IMG/VR virus record: IMGVR_UViG_3300044680_000064 | Span: 73,632-103,868 of that record | Direction: 5' to 3' (one strand) | DNA: 30,237 nt | Source of the DNA: a virus | Shown: positions 1 through 7,696 of the stretch, in pieces | Numbering within the stretch: position 1 is the first letter of the stretch | Layout of the letters: the number at the start of each line of letters is the position of its first letter | Made by a program: the position numbers and the translations under genes | Notes under the pieces: model-generated | Database searches by the model: none | Seen by the model: the letters and a program-made list of their open reading frames with translations, nothing else | Told to the model about the DNA's origin: nothing

Positions 1-186
1 GTGACGTTCCCACCGGACAACCATGTTGATCCGGGTTCGAGGAAGGTCATCCAGCAGCGCGTCCTCTGCACGCCCGCGATCAATCCAGCGACTGGGAAAC
101 CGAAGTCGCCGCCCGTTCTTCTACTTTTGCACGCGACGAAGAGTTATGTCGCGGCCGTGATTGATCGACTAACCAAGGGAGTGTGA
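1..186 (+). CDS. 3' end of an unidentified phage gene (partial)
   Basis: The reading frame is open from the first base and stops at a TGA, so this is probably the C-terminal end of a gene that starts before the window. The 61 visible residues are Pro/Lys-rich and then end in a short helix-like segment (YVAAVIDRLTKGV). No family is recognised. Its stop lies 4 bp before the next start, and the GGGAG that probably serves the next gene overlaps its last codons, which fits membership of the same late operon. A portal or head protein would be a usual upstream neighbour, but nothing here shows that. Confidence 0.4.
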   Translation: MTFPPDNHVDPGSRKVIQQRVLCTPAINPATGKPKSPPVLLLLHATKSYVAAVIDRLTKGV

Positions 187-190
187 GCCC

Positions 191-1273
191 GTGAACTCGC
201 AGCAAGCGATGGCGTATCTGGAAGCCGTCATTTATTCTGGGCAGTGGGAAGAGCAAAAGCACCCACGAGATCACGGAAAGTTTTCTAGCAAGCCAGGCGA
301 CAGAGGTGCATCGAACAACAAGGCGGCTAAGACTGAAGGCACGTCGAACGTCAAAACAAAAATCTCTAAATCTCCTCGCGCCGAATCCTCGGCACGACGA
401 CGCCGCATTGAAGAAACTAATCCGGACAGCAAAAAACTTCGTGAGCTTCTTGGCATTGGATTAACTAGCGCAGCGATTGGCTGGAGAGTCGGATCAGCCA
501 TCGGCGGCGGCGATGCACACAGCGCTTTAGTCGGCGCTAGTGCTGGCGGATTCGTAGGCGTTGCCGCTGGCATGTGGCTGTTGATGGGAGGAAGTCCGAA
601 AGACGTTGAGATCGACCCGAAGAAGTATCACGAGACAGGTAATATCGCAAATCCAACCTTGGGGAAGAAACCAAAAAACGAGTTTGAATTCCGAAAAACC
701 GTGGCGACGGCATTTATCTCTCACATGGGAGTGTCCCTGGAGAACCGGCGGGCATACTTTACGGCGTTCGACAAATCATTCAACAAAATGCCGCCGCCGA
801 TGCGACAAGCCTTCATGAAAAATCTGACGGACGTGAAAATCTATGATTCGTCAAAGGATTTGAATAAGTTCGGCAAGAAACTTGGTCTTCCAGGAAAAGG
901 CACGATTGCGATGGTCGAGACTGGCACTGGCGCTATGCACTTGGACGGAGCTGTCAAAGCGCAGCATAATGGTGGCCACACGGTCGATAATCGCTCCATG
1001 CTTGTCAATTATTACTCTCATGAAATGGGCCATGTGATCGACGGATGGCCGAAGATAAGCCAACAGACTCCGTGGCTCGCGGCATGGCTAACTGAGATTC
1101 GAAGCCCAGACGCCGAGCTTGGTGAAGCGGAACCTCCTCTCAGCGATTATGCCATGACAAGTGCATCGGAAGGATTTGCCGAGTTCACTCGTTTGCTCGT
1201 TACCAAACCGGAAGTGGCGCAGAAGAAGTTCCCAAAGTGTTGCGCCGTTTTCAAGAAAAACAAGTTGATGTGA
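191..1273 (+). CDS. Virion-associated protein with HExxH metallopeptidase domain
   Basis: 360 aa, GTG start preceded by GGGAG about 9 nt upstream; an in-frame ATG at 209 is the alternative. Residues 22-35 (EEQKHPRDHGKFSS) match a short motif common in phage head and portal-associated proteins. Residues about 95-140 form a Gly/Ala-rich hydrophobic stretch resembling a glycine zipper, which could insert in or cross a membrane. The C-terminal part contains H277-E-M-G-H281, followed by a Ser-Glu-Gly-Phe-Ala-Glu segment at 326-331 that could supply the third zinc ligand of a gluzincin-type metallopeptidase. The substrate is unknown. Cleavage of a virion protein or of a host protein on entry are both possible. 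The zinc-site motif is clear; the role is inferred. A fold relative that has lost activity cannot be excluded. Confidence 0.65.
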   Translation: MNSQQAMAYLEAVIYSGQWEEQKHPRDHGKFSSKPGDRGASNNKAAKTEGTSNVKTKISKSPRAESSARRRRIEETNPDSKKLRELLGIGLTSAAIGWRVGSAIGGGDAHSALVGASAGGFVGVAAGMWLLMGGSPKDVEIDPKKYHETGNIANPTLGKKPKNEFEFRKTVATAFISHMGVSLENRRAYFTAFDKSFNKMPPPMRQAFMKNLTDVKIYDSSKDLNKFGKKLGLPGKGTIAMVETGTGAMHLDGAVKAQHNGGHTVDNRSMLVNYYSHEMGHVIDGWPKISQQTPWLAAWLTEIRSPDAELGEAEPPLSDYAMTSASEGFAEFTRLLVTKPEVAQKKFPKCCAVFKKNKLM

Positions 1274-1276
1274 ACC

Positions 1277-1447
1277 ATGCCAGAACTAGAAGACATCTTC
1301 GACGAGCCGATTTACAAGGATGGCGTCCACGCCGATACTGTGGCGTCTGGTGATTCTCGTTCTGACGATGACGAAGAGACTGACGACGACGAGAAGCCGA
1401 TGACCTCTCAAGAAGCACTGCAAGCGATTCTCTACTCAATTTCGTGA
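1277..1447 (+). CDS. Small acidic protein (56 aa), unknown function
   Basis: An ATG at 1277 opens 56 codons ending in TGA at 1445-1447. It fills the gap between two longer genes, 3 bp after the previous stop and 4 bp before the next start, so it is very likely translated. The centre is strongly acidic (runs of Asp and Glu at about residues 30-39). The C-terminus (SQEALQAILYS) resembles the N-terminus of the preceding protein (SQQAMAYLEAVIYSG), which suggests a shared docking helix. No family is recognised; a scaffold-like or chaperone-like partner of the preceding protein is a guess. Confidence 0.55.
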   Translation: MPELEDIFDEPIYKDGVHADTVASGDSRSDDDEETDDDEKPMTSQEALQAILYSIS

Positions 1448-1451
1448 AACA

Positions 1452-2720
1452 ATGGCAGGATTCGGAGATTTTGCGAACTTCGCCGGCCAAGGCGCGGCTG
1501 GTTTTGTGTCGCCGTCCGCACCCGGCTTACTTTCGCCGCTGACCGATCTCGTTACTTCTTTCACGGCCACGCTCAAGAAATTGACCGAGCCGTTTGAGAA
1601 GATCACGGACCTCGCCGCGCACTTCGTCCAGAACATTGACCCTGCCATCCTCAACGATCTCAACCGCAAGTTCCGCGATCTCAACGCAACCGTTGGTTTG
1701 GCATTGCGACCAATCATCGACACGACTCGCGAGATTGTGAAGTATCTGTCGGATCGCTTGCTGCCGATCATGCGACAGCTTCAGCCGCTCGTGGAGAAGA
1801 TTAGCTCCGCGGTCGGCGGCGCTCTAATGGACGCGATTGACAACTTCGCCAAGACGGCGCAGGCAATGATGCCGACGTTTCAGCAGATCACGGAAGTTCT
1901 GACCGGCGTCGTGCGCATCGTCATGGACATCAACACAGCGCTGATTGCATTCGGGCGATTCATTTCCGAACTGGCAACCAACGCGATGGGCGGGATGAAG
2001 GGCAGCGTCGAAGGCGTTCGCGACTTCATGGACAAGCTGCGCCAGCGAATCCAGGAATTGATCGGCACGATTATCATGTTCGTCGCCAGGCTCATGCTCG
2101 CGCTCGGGTTTGCGGACTCTGTGAAAGCTCTGCTCAAGAGTTTGGAACGTGGTGCCGGCCCGGCCAAAAAAGACGAATCGGGCGGTCTGGCTGTTGCGCT
2201 CAATCCGATGTTCAAGTCGATCAGCGATCTTTCGCGCAGCATTCAACAGGAAGCGTTTGCGGCCAGCTCGGGATCGACTGGAAAACGACCGGACGAAGCG
2301 GCAGCCGAATTCCTTGGCAACATTGCCGCAGACCTCAAAAAACTCATCGCGGCTGGCGATAAAGACTCGGCCATCAACCAAATCAAAACGGCGATTAAAA
2401 ACATCGAAACAAAGGCCGGAGAAATCAAGACTGGCGCGATGGATATCAAGACCGCAATTGTCAACGGTTTCAATGACGCTTTGAAATGGGCCGAACAGTA
2501 TATCACTCGCCCGGTAACGAAAATATGGGACAGCGTATTGCATCCGTTGTTGCAATATCTGAACAACCATTTCCACTTGACGGAAACAGATCAAGAAAAG
2601 AACGTCAGACAAGCGAAAGATGCGCTGAATCATAAGGGCGCGGCGAAGAGATTCGTTGCCGCTGGCGGCAATGTAGGGAACATGATTGGTGCGTGGATAG
2701 CAGACCAATTCTCAGATTGA
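1452..2720 (+). CDS. Helical tape-measure-like or internal virion protein
   Basis: 422 aa. Nearly the whole protein is predicted by eye to be long amphipathic helices rich in Ala, Leu, Ile and Lys (residues about 30-190 and 270-345). A hydrophobic stretch near residues 200-220 (IGTIIMFVARLMLALGF) could be a membrane segment. These are features of tail tape-measure proteins, which set tail length and may enter the host envelope. It is shorter than most tape measures, so an internal or ejected virion protein is an equal alternative. It lies in a tight run of structural genes, 4 bp after the 56-aa gene and 9 bp before the next. The call rests on composition and context, not on a diagnostic motif. 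Confidence 0.4.
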   Translation: MAGFGDFANFAGQGAAGFVSPSAPGLLSPLTDLVTSFTATLKKLTEPFEKITDLAAHFVQNIDPAILNDLNRKFRDLNATVGLALRPIIDTTREIVKYLSDRLLPIMRQLQPLVEKISSAVGGALMDAIDNFAKTAQAMMPTFQQITEVLTGVVRIVMDINTALIAFGRFISELATNAMGGMKGSVEGVRDFMDKLRQRIQELIGTIIMFVARLMLALGFADSVKALLKSLERGAGPAKKDESGGLAVALNPMFKSISDLSRSIQQEAFAASSGSTGKRPDEAAAEFLGNIAADLKKLIAAGDKDSAINQIKTAIKNIETKAGEIKTGAMDIKTAIVNGFNDALKWAEQYITRPVTKIWDSVLHPLLQYLNNHFHLTETDQEKNVRQAKDALNHKGAAKRFVAAGGNVGNMIGAWIADQFSD

Positions 2721-2729
2721 TAGGATCTC

Positions 2730-3947
2730 ATGGGCGTTCAACCGCAGCTTTGGATGGAACAGGTAGCCGGCAATTCGCCGTCATCGGCCGCTTTCTCATA
2801 CCAGGGAGGCGGTCGGTCGAGTCGCAATTATTTTATCGGTGACGATGGCACTGGCGTTCATGCACCTGTTACCAACTTCACGCAACTTCAAAACGCCTTA
2901 CTCACGCTGCTCGGCGATGTAACTCCAAATCTTGTTGATGGGACAAGTCTCAAGAGAACTCCGCCGCTTGCGGATCCAATGTATCCGTGGCTTTTTTGCG
3001 AGAGCGTCGGCTCGGTTCAAGGAATCGGCCATCCCGTTCAAGTGAATCCCGACCCGACTGGCTTGCTGGAAATTCCGCAGGTCGAGTACACGGCGCTTTA
3101 CCCGTGCTACAAATTCTCAGGGTGTCTCTTTGGAGCAAGGCCATACACTCTTCTCAACGATACCGCGGTGAATGGATTTGGCAGTCTGAGCGCCAATGGT
3201 ACGCCGTGGTACGATGAGACGTTCACGCTTCAAGAGCAGGACGCCTACGCAAACGAATGGATACGCTACGTCGATGTCGAGCACTCGCCATCAGGAGAGT
3301 TTCTCGTCGCGCAAGCCGGTCAGTTTATTTTCGATGTCGCTGGTGGATACTCGCCAAACGGAAAACCAGCTGGCAATGGTCAGCTTCGCATGTTCTTTCG
3401 AAAGGATGCACTGCGAATCACCTGGTACATGGTGCCGTACACGTTCATCAGCTCGCCGGACAGCTTCATCCTTGAAGGCATCGGCCACATAAATCAGAAT
3501 CCGTGGTGCGATTGGGACAAGGGCCAGCTGCTGCTTGAAGGCATTCAGATCGTTCGCTACACGCCGATAGTACCGCAAATGGCCCTTTGGCCGGTGGCGA
3601 CCAATGCTTATGCGAACAACAAGTATTGCAACATTTCATTTTTCATGACGCTAGTCAATCGACCGTTCGCGACGATCTCCGATGGCGGCGATGGAACCAG
3701 ACTGGCGATCCCGAATGATCCGGTGCTGCCGCCGTGGGCTGACGACGCGGCCGCAATCCAGATAGTCCAGAGACACCACAACCTCGTCCCATGGGGGCAT
3801 TGCCTCTACCAGTTCTTTTATGCGAAGCTCCAGAATATCGCCGATTACGAAGGCGCGCAGGGACTGCCGGTCTATCCGAGTTTTCCGTTCGAGCTGCTTT
3901 TCACGAATCCAGATGGCGACAGCCCAACTCCTGGGGGCACGCTGTAA
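2730..3947 (+). CDS. Probable phage structural protein, unknown family
   Basis: 405 aa, ATG preceded by TAGGATC. The protein is rich in Pro, Gly, Tyr, Trp and Asn and looks globular and beta-rich, as tail or baseplate proteins often are. No signal peptide, membrane segment or catalytic motif is visible. The C-terminus ends in a short Asp/Ser/Pro/Gly tail (NPDGDSPTPGGTL). Its stop overlaps the next start (TAATG), implying translational coupling with the cysteine-rich protein that follows. Position after a tape-measure-like gene and before the fibre module suggests a distal tail component. The function is not recognised. Confidence 0.5.
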   Translation: MGVQPQLWMEQVAGNSPSSAAFSYQGGGRSSRNYFIGDDGTGVHAPVTNFTQLQNALLTLLGDVTPNLVDGTSLKRTPPLADPMYPWLFCESVGSVQGIGHPVQVNPDPTGLLEIPQVEYTALYPCYKFSGCLFGARPYTLLNDTAVNGFGSLSANGTPWYDETFTLQEQDAYANEWIRYVDVEHSPSGEFLVAQAGQFIFDVAGGYSPNGKPAGNGQLRMFFRKDALRITWYMVPYTFISSPDSFILEGIGHINQNPWCDWDKGQLLLEGIQIVRYTPIVPQMALWPVATNAYANNKYCNISFFMTLVNRPFATISDGGDGTRLAIPNDPVLPPWADDAAAIQIVQRHHNLVPWGHCLYQFFYAKLQNIADYEGAQGLPVYPSFPFELLFTNPDGDSPTPGGTL

Positions 3948-5056
3948 TGCGGATGACGCCGCTGGATCCGGTCAGGCAACCGAGCAGCGAAATCTTCGTC
4001 GCCCAGCTCACGTCTGCCGATACGTCCACTGACTATGACAGCGATCCATACGCTTATCCATCAAGCTGTCAAGCGTATTCTTGGATTGAGATGCGGCTCG
4101 ATCCAGGAAGTTGCGGATATGTCCCAAACGAGTGGGGCCGATTCGGAACTCCAGAGCAAAACCCAGTCTACACGCTCAATGGAGAGCTTCTCCAGACGCC
4201 CATCTTGGCTTATGTGAAATTGCGTGGCTGGATTCTTGGGCAGCAGGTCTACGACGTTGTCGGCGTCGTTGGTGAAACGACAACTCCATATTCGCAATAC
4301 TATGGCAGCCCGAATTGCTGCTCGGAATGTCAGACCATCCAAGCTGTCGTGACATGCTCGGCATCCAACGGCGACGGAACAACGACGAATCAGTTCACCC
4401 TGACTTGTTGGCCGTCCGGGCAAATTATTTTCAGCGGTTGCGTGACCGTTTCGAGCTGTCCGTGCAATCAATATTACTCGTCGCCGGGAATGCCGGGCTC
4501 ATGTTCGTGCGACCCGTCATGCAATGTGACGTCCTACGTTTTGTTTTTCCCGCACGGCGTGCCAGCGGATGGGACGTGCTTCAATTGCAATATGTTTTCG
4601 ACGACGTTCAATGAGGCAAGCGGCGCTACGCCAGGGTATTCTCAGTGGTGCCTTAACGAGCAGGCGACAACTCCATACGGGTGCGTGTACGAAGGCCAAG
4701 CGACTGGCGATTTGTGCGGCGACGTCAGCTTCTTTGTGGCCACGCTGACAATCAACGATGACGGCAGCGCCACGCTACTCATTGTGACGGAATCGCTCGG
4801 AACGACTATGCCGCAGGCGCAATACCACGTCAACAATTTTGCGTGCGGCCAATCGAATGCGTTGGGCTTGATTTACCAGATTTCTGGCAGGACGTCAGCA
4901 TGCAAGAACTGGCCAGAACTCGTCAATATTACCCCATGCTTCGATTGCGGATTCGATACGGCTATTCCGTTGAACTGTCCGCCTTCAGGCGGTGGCAGTG
5001 GCGGCACAAGCGGCATCAGCCCGAGCGGCGGTGGCCCTAGCGGCGGACCAATGTGA
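3947..5056 (+). CDS. Cysteine-rich structural or secreted-type protein
   Basis: 369 aa from the ATG at 3947, which overlaps the preceding stop by one base. The frame is open further upstream to 3791, but that part overlaps the preceding gene. There are 23 cysteines, many in pairs or CxC clusters (NCCSEC, SCPCN, CSCDPSC, CFNC, CFDC), in a Thr/Ser/Gly/Asn-rich beta-type sequence. The C-terminal 25 residues are a Gly/Ser/Pro-rich flexible tail. Such cysteine density is rare in phage tail proteins and suggests many disulfides, formed outside the cell, or several metal sites. Segments such as the NCCSEC-to-ECQTIQAVVTC region resemble disulfide-rich repeat proteins that I associate with environmental Planctomycetota, but this is recollection, not a search. 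Function unknown. Confidence 0.55.
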   Translation: MRMTPLDPVRQPSSEIFVAQLTSADTSTDYDSDPYAYPSSCQAYSWIEMRLDPGSCGYVPNEWGRFGTPEQNPVYTLNGELLQTPILAYVKLRGWILGQQVYDVVGVVGETTTPYSQYYGSPNCCSECQTIQAVVTCSASNGDGTTTNQFTLTCWPSGQIIFSGCVTVSSCPCNQYYSSPGMPGSCSCDPSCNVTSYVLFFPHGVPADGTCFNCNMFSTTFNEASGATPGYSQWCLNEQATTPYGCVYEGQATGDLCGDVSFFVATLTINDDGSATLLIVTESLGTTMPQAQYHVNNFACGQSNALGLIYQISGRTSACKNWPELVNITPCFDCGFDTAIPLNCPPSGGGSGGTSGISPSGGGPSGGPM

Positions 5057-5073
5057 GATGATAGGATCACCAG

Positions 5074-6990
5074 ATGGCTTGTAATTCTCCGAACTGCAAA
5101 GAAGTCAAAGCGGCACACGAAGCCGTAATGCAGCAATCGCATACTAGCGAGACAAAGCACCTTCTCTACCATTGCTACCCGGTGCGCCCGAGTGGCGAAT
5201 GCTGGCGTTGGAATCTCGCGCAAATCAAGAAGCGTGAGTCACTGTTCGATGGCCTGAAGATTGTGTGTGTGGCTCAAGATGGGATGGCTGAAGACGTCAG
5301 TGTCGTCCAGAAGTTTCTCGGTTCGAACTTTATCGTCGTCGGTCGCAGAAACGACATTACTATCGCTGAAGTCCAGACTTGGTGGTTCGGTTGGAGTCAG
5401 TACCTTCTGCACAACTCCGGTCGTGTGTTCTATGCGCACGCCAAGGGCGTCAGCCATCCGTGGAAGACGGGCAGTCCAATCGCACGTTGGACAAATTTGA
5501 TGTACGAAACGTGTCTGGATTATTGGCCGATTGCCGAACGTCTCTTGAACGAGCATCCTGTCGCTGGCTCATTCTGCCTAAAAGGTCAGTGCTTTCCAAG
5601 CTCACGATTCTTCTACTCTGGCGCGTTCTTTTGGACCAATATCGACGCAGCTCGCGATACCTGGGCGATCATCGACCACCAGCGATGGGGAGTCGAAGCG
5701 TGGCCGGGGCGGCATTTCCCCAATCCGGGAGTGATCTTTAGCGAAAGTCCGATCAAGAATGGTCGTCATATCATCCTGTACGATCATCGGCACATTTTCG
5801 AGCAGGAGAAGAAAGCTCTTGAATGGCGAGAGCTGAATCAGAACGAAAAGATTGACTTCGCCGTCCAGCAATCGTCGGACAAGCCGATGCGGCCAAGTGC
5901 GCCGTTGCCGCCATGCGTCGAACTTGGTCACGCCAAGGGATCTCAGCAGCTCATCCAACTCGGGCTGGACCCGCTAAAGTGTGGCTGTGGCGGAAAAGTC
6001 CGCGCTTGCGGTATTCATGACAACTGCACGACAGAAACTCCATTCAAGGATTTCGCATGCTGTGCAACGTGCATGGACTACGACGATGGCAACGGAAAAG
6101 ACCCGGACCTCGCGACCGAGCCTATTTGTAATGAGACGAAGGCCAAGACCAATGCGACAGTTCATCGTCACCGCGCCGCACTTTACCGCCAGTTGCGAGC
6201 GCCGGCGCCGAAATACACTGGCCCGGACGATGGGTGCGGACTGATTCTTGCTGGCGGCGGAAGATACTGGCCAGGGACGGTCATCGCCGCAAAGATGTGG
6301 CGCAAGTTTACGAATCTGCCGATCGAAATTTGGAAGTACCTTCCCGGTCAGGACCACAATCCGAAAGACCTCGAAGGAGTGGAAGGCATCACGTATCGAG
6401 ACGCGGCCGAGTTTGAGCCGCGGCGAATGACGCTGTTCGAAATCAAGGCGCTCGCGCTCCAGCATGCCAAGTTCCGCTACGCATTCTGGCTGGATAGCGA
6501 CGGATGGCCCACGGCAGACCCATCGCCGCTTTTCGAACTGCTCAAGAAATACTCGTTTTTGTACTGGCGTGACATTGCCGAATACAAGGTTCGCGCGAAG
6601 TGGGAGATGGTCGGCGTTGACGGCTCGGAAAGAATTCCGCACGTTCAAGCCGGTCATTTGCTCTTTGATCGCAAGGCGTGCTGGAAGGAATTGTCGATCA
6701 TCCACTGGATGAATCAGCACAGCGACTTCTATTATTGGCCGCATATTTCCGGCGATCATGACCAATCCCTGTGGCGTGTCATCTGGACCGCGACGCAGAA
6801 TAGTTGGCGATGCCTCGGGAACGCTGTTTGGAAGTATCCAGCGTTCAGTTGCAAGTTCAAAGGCCAGACGATGTGCGTCCACCGCTGCGCTGGAGACGCA
6901 AAGATCATGGCCGGAAACAAGAGGCTGATGCCGGGCATTCATCCATACGAAAAAGAAGCCTGGGCAATCTTCGACGAGGTCACTAAATGA
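5074..6990 (+). CDS. Fused double glycosyltransferase-like protein
   Basis: 638 aa, ATG with TAGGATC just upstream. Three parts are visible. Residues about 25-230 resemble the rhamnan-synthesis/GT-like domain with the signature YAHAKGVSHP, W-T-x-L-M-Y and a late SGAFFW. Residues about 290-345 are a cysteine cluster (CGCGG, CG, CCATC) that looks zinc-binding and joins the two halves. Residues about 385-620 resemble GT71/MNN1-type mannosyltransferases: ILAGGGRYWPG at 390, the metal-binding Asp-Ser-Asp at D474-S475-D476, and SGDHDQSLW near residue 560. It probably transfers sugars from nucleotide-sugars to a glycan or protein. Its stop overlaps the phosphatase start by 4 bp. The acceptor is unknown: host surface glycan, virion protein and DNA are all possible. 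Confidence 0.6.
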   Translation: MACNSPNCKEVKAAHEAVMQQSHTSETKHLLYHCYPVRPSGECWRWNLAQIKKRESLFDGLKIVCVAQDGMAEDVSVVQKFLGSNFIVVGRRNDITIAEVQTWWFGWSQYLLHNSGRVFYAHAKGVSHPWKTGSPIARWTNLMYETCLDYWPIAERLLNEHPVAGSFCLKGQCFPSSRFFYSGAFFWTNIDAARDTWAIIDHQRWGVEAWPGRHFPNPGVIFSESPIKNGRHIILYDHRHIFEQEKKALEWRELNQNEKIDFAVQQSSDKPMRPSAPLPPCVELGHAKGSQQLIQLGLDPLKCGCGGKVRACGIHDNCTTETPFKDFACCATCMDYDDGNGKDPDLATEPICNETKAKTNATVHRHRAALYRQLRAPAPKYTGPDDGCGLILAGGGRYWPGTVIAAKMWRKFTNLPIEIWKYLPGQDHNPKDLEGVEGITYRDAAEFEPRRMTLFEIKALALQHAKFRYAFWLDSDGWPTADPSPLFELLKKYSFLYWRDIAEYKVRAKWEMVGVDGSERIPHVQAGHLLFDRKACWKELSIIHWMNQHSDFYYWPHISGDHDQSLWRVIWTATQNSWRCLGNAVWKYPAFSCKFKGQTMCVHRCAGDAKIMAGNKRLMPGIHPYEKEAWAIFDEVTK

Positions 6991-7322
6991 GCCAATATCC
7001 ACACATGCGCGTCGTGTGCGTATGCCACGGCGGCAACGTTCGCTCGGTCGGACTAGCGAGGATTCTCAAGCACGGCGACTTCGGCAACCACGACGCGGTA
7101 GCCATCGGCTGCACGACCGCAGGGCGGACGGTCAAGGAACTTCTATTCTCATGGGCCGATCGCATCGTGTGCATGCAGCCGGTAATGCGCGAGACCATTC
7201 CCGAGCGGTATCTGCCCAAGGTCCGGATTTGCGACGTCGGCGAAGATGTCTATGGATATCCGACGCATCCGGATTTGATGAAAAAGTGCAACGAGTGGCT
7301 GCAAGTCGATGGGCTGTCTTGA
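6987..7322 (+). CDS. Low-molecular-weight tyrosine phosphatase-like protein (COG4551-like)
   Basis: 111 aa. The N-terminus carries C13-H-G-G-N-V-R19-S, the C-x5-R phosphate-binding loop of low-molecular-weight protein tyrosine phosphatases, placed after a hydrophobic strand (MRVVCV) as expected. WADRIVCMQ at about 57-65 and DVGEDVYGYPTHPDL at about 85-99 match the layout of the COG4551 'predicted protein tyrosine phosphatase' group (WAD..., DIPDDY...DPEL), with an acidic residue where the general acid sits. It overlaps the glycosyltransferase gene by ATGA, so the two are co-translated. It may dephosphorylate tyrosine kinases controlling host capsule export or a sugar-phosphate, but the substrate is inferred from context only. 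Confidence 0.6.
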   Translation: MSQYPHMRVVCVCHGGNVRSVGLARILKHGDFGNHDAVAIGCTTAGRTVKELLFSWADRIVCMQPVMRETIPERYLPKVRICDVGEDVYGYPTHPDLMKKCNEWLQVDGLS

Positions 7323-7435
7323 TGCTTCAAGCCTGAAACAAGTCAAATCCTGCTTTGCCTCTCAATCCGCTCGTTTTGAGCCTATGAAGATAGACCAAAA
7401 CGCACGCGGATTCTCTGTCTTTTGAGGCTACTCTC

Positions 7436-7696
7436 ATGGCCGGTGGACCAATCGGGCCAAGCTCCGTTTACCTCGGCGGCGAATCAATTAAAACCGCTAT
7501 GGCCGAGTGCACCTGCGCGTGCCACAAGAGGGGCGAAGAATTTAGATTCCTTCATTTCCTGCCATGCTGCGAAGGATGCTGTGAACACTGCAAGAAATGG
7601 TTTAAGTCGGGACTTTGCGCCCATCGAGAATCATGCGGCGAAAAACCCGAAGACGACACGTTGCGATTCGAGAACGGCGTGCCGGTGGTGAGTTAA
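7436..7696 (+). CDS. Small cysteine-rich protein, unknown
   Basis: 86 aa, ATG preceded by GAGG 8 nt upstream; it follows a 113-bp gap with no gene. Ten cysteines are arranged as ECTCACH, then LPCCEGCCEHC, then single Cys at about 66 and 71, which suggests one or two zinc sites. The protein has no signal peptide. The stop is immediately followed by the ATG of the LamG/GH43-like protein. The 113-bp gap contains no clear promoter by eye. Function unknown; a small assembly or chaperone factor for the tail-spike genes is only a positional guess. Confidence 0.55.
   Translation: MAGGPIGPSSVYLGGESIKTAMAECTCACHKRGEEFRFLHFLPCCEGCCEHCKKWFKSGLCAHRESCGEKPEDDTLRFENGVPVVS

Noticed and set aside
28-52. A GGTTCGA sequence resembling a tRNA T-loop
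   Set aside because: The flanking bases do not form a T-stem, and no acceptor, D or anticodon arms are found.
5974-7002. A 342-codon open frame on the - strand
   Set aside because: It is a shadow of the glycosyltransferase gene on the + strand, with no recognisable motif.
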